The position numbers and the translations under genes were made by a program. From NCBI GenBank assembly GCA_963281255.1, contig OY725488.1, positions 3,619,925 through 3,683,924 of the forward strand: DNA of 64,000 nt. Direction: 5' to 3'. Positions 1 through 10,035 of the stretch are shown one piece after another. The first letter of the stretch is position 1, and every line of letters starts with the position of its first letter. The stretch is from Aphrocallistes beatrix. Lineage: Eukaryota; Porifera; Hexactinellida; Sceptrulophora; Aphrocallistidae. Under the pieces are notes generated by a model. That model made no database searches. It was not told the origin of the DNA and worked only from the letters and a program-made list of their open reading frames with translations.

Positions 1-1119
1 ATCCCAGTCCTTAACTGCTCAACTGTTTTAGGTGCTCGTATCATCAGTCTAGTCTTAAGGACTGCCCAGAGATTCCCAAATTTGAGCAAGATCAGGGCTG
101 TTAGGGGGCCAATCGATCCTGAGGGGGACAAATTCGGTCTTCCATGCCTTTGCCGCCTTTCCTGTGTGGACAGGGCTATTATCCTCTTGTAGGGTCCATT
201 CACTACCATAGAGCGCCTTAGCCTGTTCTATTAGGTAGCCGTTGAGAGTAGAAATATACCGTTGCTGATTAAAGTTCTCGGTAAAAATGCACAAAGGTGT
301 AGTCCCCATTACAGAAATCCCACCCCAAACATGAACTTTGGATGGGTGTCGGTAGGAGGGTAATTGTACCCGCTGACCCTTCTTTGTCCACACTTTAACC
401 TTTCCTGAGTCAAGTCAAATTGAGCATTCGTCCGTGAAGAATGTTTTGGACCAGTCAAATCCTTTCATTTCTCTACACCATTTAATACGCTTTTGGATCT
501 GGAGATCGGTTAGGGCTGGAACTCGGATCACTGGGGATTTGACGAAATTTTCCCTCATTAGGTATCGATGCACCGTACTTTTCCCGACATTCAACTCCAA
601 TCGTGTTGTTAGCTATCGCACAGATATCCTAGGAGTTGACTTCAGGATATTTGATATCCTCCTCTTGTCGTTTGGAGGAATTTTCCTCGGGGCACCAGCA
701 CCCTGTCTGTGATCGAGACCTTTACTCTTTTTTATTAGGGCAAGAACCCGAAAAACCGTCCTCTCTGGGACATGAATCCTGGAGGAAATATCTTTGGCAT
801 TTGTAATTCCAGCATTGTAGAGAGTCTGAACTTCTAATCGGCGTTTTTGTTGTGTTTGTAAACTAGGCATAGGTCAAATAACAATGGGTTGATTGGAAAA
901 TAAAGGTGTAAAATATGTATCTCAAAAATAGGAAATAATAAAAGTTATGTAGTGCTGATACCGAATATTTCTAGTCACAATAGTTAAAGGGCGTATAAAA
1001 TATGTTTCTTTTCCATACTCAGTTTAAGAATACGAATTAAACATTTGCTATGTCAAATAGAGGTTAAGTAACAATTAAAATTTAAAAATTCGATGTACTG
1101 CAAATAATTATGGGACATA

Positions 1120-1122
<3 letters not shown>
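1..1122 (-). mobile_element. Tc1-like transposon, truncated by the window edge
   Basis: One terminal repeat is visible: read inward from 1122 it begins CAGTATGTCCCATAATTA, directly followed outside by TA (1123-1124). The same kind of end (CAGTCTGTCTCATAATTA) closes the related element at 12443-13823. The interior encodes a broken minus-strand transposase. The other end lies left of position 1. The TA at 1123 belongs to the AT microsatellite of an HLF repeat whose tail runs to 1190, so this element jumped into that microsatellite. Confidence 0.8.
55..870 (-). pseudogene. Tc1-like transposase (DD34E type), broken
   Basis: Three minus-strand reading blocks in different frames (870-613, 600-415, 393-55) line up as one Tc1 transposase. 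The first has the N-terminal paired-like helix-turn-helix, with YNAGITNAKDISSR near the start and an RKIPPNDKRR stretch after it. The second ends in FFTDEC, holding the first catalytic Asp. The third has VHVWGGIS, then LQEDNSPVH with the second Asp, then WPPNSPDLAQI, after which a one-base shift moves the catalytic Glu (expected in an IENLW motif) out of frame; NLWAVLKTR follows in the next frame. The family cuts and pastes DNA at TA. At least two frameshifts make this copy inactive. It is clearly related to the copy at 12564-13539. Confidence 0.8.
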
Positions 1123-1166
<44 letters not shown>

Positions 1167-1190
1167 TTAATCGAGTTTTAATAGTAAGGA
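1123..1190 (+). repeat. AT/CA microsatellite and tail of an HLF repeat copy
   Basis: (TA)n runs into (CA)n and then ACATTAATCGAGTTTTAAT followed by AGTAAGGA, the invariant tail of the HLF family. The next base is T. The body of this copy is cut off by the Tc1-like element at 1-1122, which sits in the microsatellite. Confidence 0.75.
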
Positions 1191-1204
1191 TTACAAATAA
1201 TTTA

Positions 1205-1381
1205 ACTCAACTCCACTTAATTGGGACACAAGTTAATGGACAACCGCTTAATTGGGACAAGTATCCAGGAACGGAATTTTACCCTTACATAGAAGCTAAT
1301 ACAATATTTCATCGGTTAATTGAGAACTTATCGGAACAGTATATCCAGAACCAAAGTGTCTTAATTAAGTGGAGTCGCCTG
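1205..1381. mobile_element. pogo-type MITE
   Basis: The two ends are inverted versions of each other: CTCCACTTAATTGGGACAC on the left, and on the right the complement reads CAGGCGACTCCACTTAATT. TA lies at both edges (1203-1204, 1382-1383). The left tip has lost a base or two. There is no coding capacity. Tip style and TA target point to the pogo/Tigger side of the Tc1/mariner superfamily; this is inference. Confidence 0.55.
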
Positions 1382-1600
1382 TATATAAAAAACAAATCAT
1401 CAGAAAAAATAATTTGATTTCTGATGAACAAAGAAGCTCGATACGGATGTCGATTTTTTTTAATTAACTGGATATAAGGTGGTGACAGTCTTTTTCCTGA
1501 AAGATGGTGTATAAATATTGGTTTATCTATTTCTTTAATAAATGGCTCCATATACGACAAAAATTAAGCGAAAGTTCATAATACAATTTATTCAGATATA

Positions 1601-1990
1601 CAGTCGAACCTGCTATAACGGTCACCTGTCTATAGCGGTCACCAATGAACAGTCCCGTCCGAAATTCCATACTATTAAACCTGTGTATAGCGGTCACCTG
1701 CTCAACGCGGCCAGCGGCCAGCGGCCACCCGTTTGTAGTCCCTTACTGACCCTAGAACTGTGTATAACTGCCACTACCTGTCTATAACGGCTATCATCTT
1801 TTTATGTGTTCATTGCAGGACCTGTTACGAACGATAAACAAGTTTCTTGTAATTACTTCAAATAAAGGTTTTCGAAAAACTTATATTTATTGCACTACGT
1901 TGCTACTTTTTGGGGAATAAGACAATCACCTGTATATAACGGCCAATTTTGTCCAGTCCCTTGGGTGGCCGTTATATACAGGTTCCACTG
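1601..1990. mobile_element. Tigger/pogo-type MITE
   Basis: A 390-bp element with terminal inverted repeats: the left starts CAGTCGAACCTGCTATAACGG, less its last base beyond 20 nt, and the right complement starts CAGTGGAACCTGTATATAAC. TA flanks both sides (1599-1600, 1991-1992). The interior repeats the GGTCACC / GGCCACC words typical of this group. No transposase reading frame. An HLF copy begins four bases after its end. Confidence 0.7.
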
Positions 1991-1994
1991 TATA

Positions 1995-2322
1995 TCCTTA
2001 CTATTAAAACTCGATTAATGTTTGTAGATGTAGTATAATATACTTGTATATACATATATATATATCTGTAACGAATTGATTGAAGAAATTGCCAGTCATA
2101 GAAAGCTGATTTTTGGCATGTGGGGGTCTTTTGGCTATGGCTCTACTAAGTTCCGACCTCAGACGAAAATGTCGACTCATCACAGAATTAAATTTTAATA
2201 GAATGTGTATATTAATATACCTCACATATGATGCAACTATCATCAAAAAATGATGACTCAGCACTTTGTTATGATGTCAACATTACGCATCAAAACTTAA
2301 AAATTGACAAATTTGATGATTT
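1995..2322 (-). repeat. HLF (Helitron-like) repeat, copy A, internally deleted
   Basis: Starts TCCTTACTATTAAAACTCG after an A, passes the AT microsatellite and the conserved GATTGAAGAAATTGCC and GGCATGTGGG blocks. It lacks the middle region (GACGTCAT with the first TTTCAG arm), then resumes and stops near 2322 before reaching the GC-rich end. Confidence 0.75.
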
Positions 2323-3707
2323 TAAACCGGGGTACCTCAGGACCCGAGCTGGGAGCACAGGTTTTATGGAGTGTCCCGATTTTCTAGTGATTAGATGTAC
2401 TGTATCAATTTAGTAGAGCACGGAAAAAACAAAGCATTTTAAGGGAAATAATCTTGGGCCCGTGTAAACTAGAATTCTCAATCATTATACGATAGTAAAA
2501 CCACTCCAAAAAGTGACACGGCTCTCACATACCAACCGAACCTGTTGTTTCGCCCTTGTATAGTACATACGTACATATGTACACACTGCACAGTAGTCTG
2601 GCTCATAGGTATTACATTGATTAAAGTAAAATTTGTACTAAATCTAATTCATCGTGGCCCCACACCCATAAATGCTGTGTGACAACTCTTCATACATTAA
2701 GCATATACAAATGGAATGTTTTAAACTAAAAACATAATTTTTAAAAGAAAAATATCATCCAAACTCGCCTAAACTAAAAATACTTGTTTTAGACTTGCGA
2801 TAGGGGCGGTTAATGGAGTTTAAATATATGACTGTCCATTCTCCCATTATAAATTTCTCATGTCTAACTTCTAATGTTCCCAAGTTATCAAATATACCAT
2901 ATATTGAAAGGTGCAAAAACAGCTAAACTGAAAAACCAAGATTTGCGAAAATCCTATACGGCCCTTGAATTCAGCATATACGACTTCTCATTCAACATTA
3001 ATAAATCTACCACAATACACTTAATATTGAAAAGATAATGATGGATCCAGGTTAAAAAAGAATCAATTTTGAAAGTTTATGGCACTATAATACAGTAGTA
3101 TATGACATTTTGGTAAGATTCTAAAGGGTAATTGCGGTATTTCTAGTAGAAATACAATTTCAAAATGTTTAAAATGTCTATTTAGGAAAATTTACTCTGA
3201 ATTAAGTACATATACCTTAATGACCCTTTTAATTATGTATACTCTAGTATACACTAATGAACCTTGGAATTATATCCCAAAAATGCATCTAGAAATATTG
3301 CTGAATTTTACATTGACTCTTTTATAACAGATTATTGATATTCAAAATGTGGAGGAAGAAAAAAAACTTTCGAGAATCAGCCCTCCAATTGACAAAGACG
3401 TCAAAAATGAAAACTATTGGTAACTTTTAGAAAAATGATATGTTTATGAGGTGTTTACTCAAAGGAAAAGATCATACGTATATTAACATAGCTTCAGATA
3501 TATAAATTTCATTATTTCATTATCTTGTTGATTTACAAATCAATCACTTTTAATAAGTGGTAAATATGACGACTAAAATCTAAATGTAGCAGACCAGGAA
3601 GATAAAGGTTGGATATGAAATGGACAATTGACTTAAATTTCAAACTTTACATGGCGGATGGATTGGAAAAATATCCATGGAATTACCGGACATGGTGTTT
3701 ATAATAT
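2323..3707. other. AT-rich interval without a recognised gene
   Basis: No reading frame, conserved motif, paired terminal repeat or RNA gene that I can support. Composition is AT-rich and like the background of the window. Confidence 0.4.
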
Positions 3708-4166
3708 AAAAGCGTGCTTTGCTTCCTTGCGGTGCGGGCTGGCTTGATTAATTATAAGGGAGATAACATCTCTAAATACTTCTGTTCTACTGTAATAATC
3801 AATATCGCACAAAAAACACCAAATTTGTCAATTTTAAAAATTTTGATGCGTAATGATGACGTCATAACAGTGATGAGTCATCGTTTTCTGATGATAGCTG
3901 TATCACATGTAAAATATATTAATATACACATTCTATTAAATTTCAGCCTTCTATCACCAAAATGGCTGAGTTTAGTCGAAAAACTGAAATTTCGAATTAT
4001 AAAAAAGGTGAAATTGACGTCATATTTCCATGATGAGTCGACATTTGATCTGAACTCAGAACCTAGTGGATTCATAGCCAAAAGACTCCCACATGACAAA
4101 AACTTTGCGTTCTGTGCCTGGTAGTTTCTTCAATCAATTCGTTACAGATATATACATATATATATC
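3708..4166 (+). repeat. HLF repeat, copy B
   Basis: Begins with a diverged GC tip (AAGCGTGCTTTGCTTCC), has lost the GGCGGACAC hairpin, then follows the family through GGGAGATAACATC, TGATGACGTCATAAC, TTTCAGCCTTCTATC and CAATCAATTCGTTACAG to the AT microsatellite. It ends there without the ATTAATCGAG tail. A short GC-tip remnant of another copy follows at 4193-4230. Coding frames across this stretch are incidental. Confidence 0.75.
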
Positions 4167-4520
4167 CAAAAATCGGAAATAATATTTCACTAGCGCGGAA
4201 CGCTTACTTGCGCTGCGTGTCCGCAGAATCGCCCTGCATTCAGCAAAAACATCATTCATATACGGTGAATCATGAATTCAGAAGTGGAGAAGAAAAGTTA
4301 GGTCTATAATAAAAAGAATTCGAAATCTCAATCTTTGGAAGATAGTGTCTAGCCTGTTTTTAGAATTCGTTTAGTTTATGTATCTTGCAAATAGAAAAAA
4401 CAAATAATTTACCACATAGATTCGATGACAATATTCGAACTATACACTACCAAAAACTCAAGTCAACAATTGAAAGCTAGTTTCCAGCATATTTTTGAGA
4501 TTTGTTTAGTTAACCCATCA

Positions 4521-4830
4521 ATGAACATCTCTAAATACGTCCGCCTTAATATTTATAATTTGAAATCACTCGAAAAATCAAAAAATTTGTCAATTTTTCA
4601 TGCGTAATGATGACGTTTTAATAGAGTGATGAGTCAGTATTTTTTGATGACAGTTCACGTGAAAAATATTAATAGACACATTTTATTAAAATTTCAGCCT
4701 TCTATGATAGCACCTAAATGGCTGAGTGATAGTTGAAAAACTGAAATTTCCAATTATAAAAAAGATGACAGTGATGTTTTAATTCCATGATGAGTGAACA
4801 TTTTCGTCTGAGGTCACCATATAAAATTCA
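4521..4830 (+). repeat. HLF repeat, copy C, 5' and 3' truncated
   Basis: Matches the family from ACATCTCTAAATACGTC through TGATGACG, the TTTCAGCCTTC arm and CCATGATGAG. Both tips are missing. Confidence 0.65.
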
Positions 4831-4974
4831 AGCAATTTGGAGATGATTTAGTGGTCGCGCAAGGTAGGCTTCTCCAAGTGCAGATTTATAATGGGATTTT
4901 CCGGTTTAGGGATAAAATTGCAAAAAGAGTACTTCTGATATAAGCAATGGATAACAACCTTGTATTGACTCTTG

Positions 4975-5192
4975 AGATATTTGAGCATGATTTTGTATCA
5001 GCCAATAATACATTTTGATCGGCTAAAATCTACCGGTTCGGAGATATTGGTGAAATCAGTTGGGACCAGCCTTCGTACATGTAGTTATTAATGGCCCCAA
5101 CTGGTTTCACCAATATCTCCGAACCGGTGGATTTTAGCCCATCAAAATGTATTATTGACTGATATAAAACCATACCCAAGTATCTCAATACC
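4975..5192. repeat. Fold-back repeat, about 97-bp arms
   Basis: Left arm (TATCAGCCAATAATACATTT ... CGGAGATATTGGTGAAA) is repeated in reverse complement after a spacer of about 25 bp centred near 5083. A diverged single-arm relative lies at about 11900-12050 (TTTCACCAATATCTC...). No coding content. Confidence 0.7.
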
Positions 5193-5334
5193 AGCTTGCT
5201 GCAAGGTTGTGAAATATCTAATACTGAAAGTGATCGAGTCTTAACGTTGCAATAAATATCCCTAGTATTTCTATTGGCAAATTGAATTTAACTTTGGATG
5301 AATGGGAAAATATAGAAAGTTGCAGGAGGACCGA

Positions 5335-6067
5335 GAAATTGTCAATTTATAAATTTTGATCAGTAATGATAAGATCATAACAGAGTCATGATTCATTTTT
5401 TTATGATAATTGCATCATATGTGAAAAATATTCATATACACAGTCTATTATAATTTCGACCATCTATCAACTAAATGGCAGCGTTATATACTGCTTGGCC
5501 TTAAGTATTTGAACACCATATTGATTTACATTATAAATAATACAAAAATGAGTCTACTCATGGAGGCAAATTCATTCAAACGACGACAACCACTGAAAAT
5601 CTGATATCAAATTTGATATCAACACACTAGAATTACTCTGTTTAGAAGTTTTCTATTAATTAATTATGCCTCAAAGTGAATTTATATCTTTTGTGCCATC
5701 TTGATCCACTTGCTCTTATTTTATCGAAAGCTTCTAAACCGAGTAATTCGAGTGTGCAGATTTCGAATTTGATGTTAGATCTTCAGTAACTGTCTTGGTT
5801 TGAATGAATTGACCTCCATAGGTAGACAAATTTTAGTACTATTTATGATTCAAAGCAATATGGTGTTCGAATACTTATGGCTAGGCAGTGTAGTCAAAAA
5901 AATAAAATTTCTAAGTTATAAAAAGGTGACAATAAGGTCATAATTCCGTGATAAATCGACATTTCTGTCTGAGGTCAGAACTTAGTAGAGCCAAATCCGT
6001 AAGACTCCCACATGCCAAAAATCAGCTTTCTGAGGCTGGCAGTTTCTTCAATCAATTCGTTACAGAT
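5335..6067 (+). repeat. HLF repeat, copy D, split by a MITE
   Basis: The family sequence runs 5335-5488, is interrupted by the MITE at 5489-5890, and resumes at 5891 with GTCAAAAAAATAAAATTTC through to CAATCAATTCGTTACAG. The break is exactly at a TA inside the block that reads GGCTGAGTTATAGTC in other copies, so the order of insertion is clear. Confidence 0.75.
5489..5890. mobile_element. Fold-back TA-target MITE (CACTGCC type), copy 1
   Basis: 402 bp, nearly self-complementary along its length: the left end TACTGCTTGGCCTTAAGTAT pairs with the right end, whose complement reads CACTGCCTAGCCATAAGTAT. Arms of well over 100 bp extend inward. TA duplications at 5487-5488 and 5891-5892. A second copy, 399 bp, lies at 17579-17977. 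Target and tip suggest a Tc1/mariner-dependent MITE. Confidence 0.75.
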
Positions 6068-6566
6068 TCAATACAAATAGTATTAAAGTGGATCTAGTAC
6101 TCATAAAGGAATATGCACTCAAACTGTAAGAAATACTCTATTTTACATTTCAAATTCGTAAACAACACATCCGAATTAGTCTTTTTTAAAACTTTAAATA
6201 CAAATACTTACCCTTTTTCGAAAATTATCAAACTGTGCCACTTTGTGTCACTAATCGCCATCAAATATAATGGCTGTGATTAGGAAACAAGTAGCATCAG
6301 GCAACAAATGTAGATTCTTTTAAAATTGTGAGTTAGTAATTGAGTTGAGGCTCTCAATTATGCATAATTAGAATGTGTAGATTACGAATTAGATATCAAA
6401 AATAGAATATTCATTACGGGTTGAGCACACATTTTCGGGCACATTTTGGGGTTTGGGGCGTATGGTTTGTCTGTGGCCGACTGCAGAGGCTTGGCAGAAC
6501 GATTTGGGCTCCAGAGGGGTAGGGGTGTGTGATTCTCCATTTTTACTTGCATAGGAACTGAAGAAT
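6068..6566. other. Interval with a short GC-richer block
   Basis: Mostly featureless AT-rich DNA. The piece 6419-6556 is clearly richer in GC and open in two minus-strand frames. It lies downstream of the PKC exon in the direction of transcription, but no frame joins that exon's phase cleanly and I recognise no domain. It could be an exon, or unrelated unique sequence. Confidence 0.2.
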
Positions 6567-6848
6567 GCATTAGACATTCCAATTAATATTTTCAGAATTT
6601 TTGGATAAAGACCTTCCTATTGTTCTTCTTAAAAAAAATTAAGCATTAAAAATGCAGATAACAATGTTTAAAATGAGCTAGAATAGCAGCATTTTCGCTC
6701 TACAAAGTGCCAATTGCGGAACCACATGATGACATATCAACCTTTTGACAGTTGAATTGCATACCCTAATATGATGTTTGTATATGGTAATAATACATGT
6801 CAAAGGTCTATCGTATACAGTTTATTATTTATCGGAATAATTAATCAT
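6567..6848. repeat. Interspersed repeat R2, partial copy
   Basis: Shares the run from GACATTCCAATTAATATT through CTTCCTATTGTT, TAAGCATTAAAAATGCAGAT and TGATGACATATCAACC with copies at about 11400-11720 and 33330-33520. Type unknown, no coding content. Confidence 0.55.
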
Positions 6849-6974
6849 TTAACCCTTAAATTATCTGGAGTCATTTCTATTTATAGCAAAGACCCCACAC
6901 TTCTAAGGTTTCCCCGCCCAAAATGACTTAACCGGAAATGAGTTAGCAAAAATCTAGCGCCATTTAAGGGTTAA
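6849..6974. mobile_element. piggyBac-type MITE, 126 bp
   Basis: TTAA followed by CCCTTAAAT at the left, and ATTTAAGGG followed by TTAA at the right, so TTAA target duplications enclose 9-bp inverted tips starting CCC, as in piggyBac elements. The core (CTATTTATAG, ACCCCACAC, GGTTTCCCCGCCCAAAATG) recurs at about 18294-18416 and 47979-48098. Confidence 0.6.
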
Positions 6975-7029
6975 TTAACTATGTTAAAACTAGCCTTCTA
7001 TTTTTCAGACCTTCTCGGTTGACATACAA

Positions 7030-7260
7030 GGCCGTGTATTATGTAGGCGATGATCAGAGTTATTTTAAGCGTATTAAAAATGGTAAATTTACAATTACAC
7101 TTTATTATTCATGATTTTCAATTTAAAAGACAAAACCGTGTGATAAATACATTAAATTCATTATAGTGGAACGAAATCACCTGATAAGTTTATTAGAAAG
7201 TATTTGTTTACTATTAATGCTCGTTATAATAAGTATGAAAAATGTAAGAAACTTGTTTTC
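7030..7260. repeat. Interspersed repeat R3
   Basis: This AT-rich segment (TGGTAAATTTACAATTACA, CTGATAAGTTTATTAGAAAG, GTATTTGTTTACTATTAATG) appears in opposite orientation at about 21060-21290. No end structure or coding content identified. Confidence 0.5.
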
Positions 7261-7581
7261 AACTGTTGATCTAAGGAATTTAGAGTGTAGTTTATAAATA
7301 TCATCTTTTCGAAACTGCATGTATAAAATAACTATATCACAAAATGTCTAAAAACTAACTTTCAACTACTGACCTGTTGTTTGTAACGGAGTTCACTAGG
7401 CGTGTATCAAGTGTGCGATGCGCACATGTAATTATGGCAAGGAAAATGATTGATTGATCCAAATTAAATGCCTAATTGATAGTATTAACCAGTTTCTGCA
7501 CTGGGATTTCCTGGATATATACATAGTTTGCACCGTACATTTAAAATTTTCAGGGATAATTAATTTTGGATTAAAACATAC

Positions 7582-7888
7582 CATCTGGGCAGGATTAATT
7601 GCTGGAGGTTCTGGGAGTGGCATATTAGCACGACGTTCTTCAAATGCACCAGTTTTAGTTACATTAATAACAGCATTAGTGCTTGAGTCCTTTGATTTTG
7701 AATTCTTTTGAGATTTTATATCTAAAAGTGCTTCAGCAAGCAACTTTTGATTAACACCACATAGATTCGGCATGGCAGCCTTACAACGTCTATGGCAATT
7801 AACACCACAAACTTCACATTGTAAACCTTGGCGAAATAGTCCCCAAAGAATCTGACCACACAATTCACAAAAATTTGGAGATGAATAA
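7582..7888 (-). CDS. Exon of a novel-type protein kinase C (second C1 domain)
   Basis: This 307-bp exon carries most of a phorbol-ester/diacylglycerol-binding C1 domain: CELC, then LWGLFRQGLQCEVCG, the zinc ligands in CEVC, the HRRC unit and PNLC, followed by GVNQKLLAEALLDI, a hallmark of the second C1 domain of delta/theta-type PKC. A hinge rich in Ser, Lys and Pro follows (LPEPPAINPAQM). The first His ligand must lie in the preceding exon. On the minus strand the exon is bounded by an acceptor TTCTTTTTAG before 7888 and a donor GTATGT after 7582; it enters with one base of a split codon and leaves in phase 0. The protein is a lipid-activated Ser/Thr kinase of signalling pathways. No kinase-domain exon is visible, so the flanking introns are long and full of transposons. 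Delta-type is likeliest by the GVNQKLLAEAL block. Confidence 0.85.
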
Positions 7889-8623
7889 CTAAAAAGAATT
7901 ATAATTAAATATAAAAATAATCAAAATCTTAAGCGTATAAAAGAGATTAATATATGTTAAACCCAAGCAAATTAGGTTACATTTTCAAAAATTAGAAAAT
8001 TTGCTGCATTCAAAAAAAGTAAATTCTTGCTTCTCTTGTAACAAGCAGTAAGCTAGATAATTTATTCGCAGAAGGATTCGCTTATTAGCAACTCGAGTTT
8101 TGATCATAAAATTGTAGCTAATAGAGCAATATTGCGAATAAGAGAATTCCACTCAACAGTATTTTTGGATGATTTCTAAGGATTACTGAATTCCAAAGCT
8201 TGATGTATCTCTTAACTTGTATCACCTGCCACAATCATAGAGTGGTAGTGACTACTTTTAAATCCTTCTCAAAGTGTGTCTCAAGTAGGATGTGATAGCA
8301 TTCATCCAAGGAACAATTAATTATCAGAAAATTTATTGTTAATTATGAACTTGAAAACATACTATACGCAGTTGCTGTAGTAGGTAGATAAACTAATTTG
8401 AATTCTATTTATGATAAAAATTTAGTTAGCAATATGATTATGGGTGCATGCAACTTCTAAAAATGTTTTTAAATAAACTGAGCTTTGCTTGCATATTCAG
8501 TCCGAATGGCGAACAAATGCCTGTTTTCATATGTTAAATATTAAATTAAATAAAAGTCACAATTACGTCATTATTCATGATCGGATAAGATTTGAACAAC
8601 ATAGAATAATAAATGAAAGAATG
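7889..8623. other. Intronic or intergenic AT-rich interval
   Basis: Follows the acceptor side of the PKC exon and is most simply an intron of that gene. No second exon, repeat end or RNA gene could be supported. Confidence 0.4.
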
Positions 8624-9109
8624 CAACGCGCTTCGCTTGTTTGCATTGCGCGACTGGCTGATGCAAAGTGCCCGCCAGAGGTGCTCTATATACGTCTGCT
8701 TTACTGTGATAATCAATATAACTTGAAAAATCATCAATTTTGTCTATTATTCAGTTTTTGAAGCGTATTGATGACGTCATGACAGAGCGATGAGTCAATA
8801 TCTTTAATGATAATTGTATCAATTGTGAGATATATTAATATATACATTCTATTAAAATTTCAGCCTTCTATAACCTAAAATGGCTGAGTTATAGTCAAAA
8901 ATGAAATTTCTAATTATAAAAGTTAACAATGACGTCATAATTCTTTGATAAGCCGAATTTTTCGTTTGAGGTCAGAACTAAGTGGGGCCATAGCCAAAAT
9001 ACTGTCAGAGGCCAAAATCAGCTCTCTGTGCTTAGCAGTTTCCTCAATCAATTCATTACATATATATGTGTATATATATTACACATTATTTTAGTTTTAA
9101 TAGTAAGGA
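8624..9109 (+). repeat. HLF repeat, copy E
   Basis: GC tip CAACGCGCTTCGCTTG, a decayed hairpin, the two GACGTCA blocks, TTTCAGCCTTCTAT, CAATCAATTCATTACAT, the AT microsatellite and the tail AGTAAGGA followed by T. Near full length, but about 15% or so diverged by eye from copies G, H and L. Confidence 0.8.
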
Positions 9110-9112
9110 TTA

Positions 9113-10035
9113 GGGATGTAAAGGTTGGGAAACTTTCGGGGAATATTCCCGGGAATTTTGGGAATTTTTGTTATTCTTTAACAATGAGAAATATCCAAAG
9201 ATTTTACTGTGCCGACTATAATATTGTATAGTGGCCCAGTTCTAAAATTCATTATTTTGTTGGTTGGTTTGTATTTGTTAATAGACTTGTCCTGGCTACG
9301 CCATTATACATTAAATTTGGCAAGTAGATATGAAAAGTCCATCTAATTTGCATCTCGGTATACGATTTTCCAACCAGCCACAATTTTTGTTTTAATATTT
9401 TGAATTGTAATGTCATTCACGGGAATCACAAGATTCAGAACAATTATATTGAGGTTAAATAAAACTCGGTTAAATTTTTTCAGATATTTATTGACTGAAG
9501 CTGTAGCCAATATATTATACTAACTATAAACTTCTGTTTATCTCATATCAGTTTTAACTTAATAACTAGTCAGAAACGTATTGTTATACTATTTGATAGG
9601 TTTCCCGATTGTCAGACTTATATAGAAGAATCGGATAACTTATACTTGCAACTAGTATTCGATTTTGTATTACATTTATTATTGATCCATCTTGAATCAG
9701 TTCGGCACTGGTTGTATAATTTACATTTTGCAAACATCAACGATTCTGCTGGGTCATTTTAAGTTGTAAAGTCAAGATAGAACGTTAAGAATGATAATTA
9801 CGATGTTAATTTTTCATTAGGACAAAAAAATCCATTTGTTAACATATAAGATAAAAAAAATTTATTTAAATGATAGATGCTTTGTATAATGTAATTCGAA
9901 CAGGATTCATATTGTAAATACATCATTAGTGTCGCAAAAAAACCCAACTTCAGTCAACATTGATACCAATCGAATTAGTATATAGGATTGGAAGAATACT
10001 AGAAATATTCGAAATATTAGAGCTTTCCGAAATCT
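9113..10035. mobile_element. hAT-type element end and a shared interior repeat
   Basis: AGGGATGTAAAGGTTGGG followed by TTCGGGGAATATTCCCGGG is the style of sequence found at ends of some animal hAT elements; no matching right end was found. Within the interval, 9870-10015 (AACAGGATTCATATTGTAAA, TTAGTGTCGCAAAAAA, CCAATCGAATTAGTATATAG) is shared with 23440-23570, next to another hAT-type end. No reading frame. Confidence 0.35.

Noticed and set aside
6382..6582. A further PKC exon in the GC-richer block
   Set aside because: The acceptor-like CATTCTTCAG does not give a phase matching the phase-0 end of the PKC exon without an immediate stop, and no domain is recognisable.
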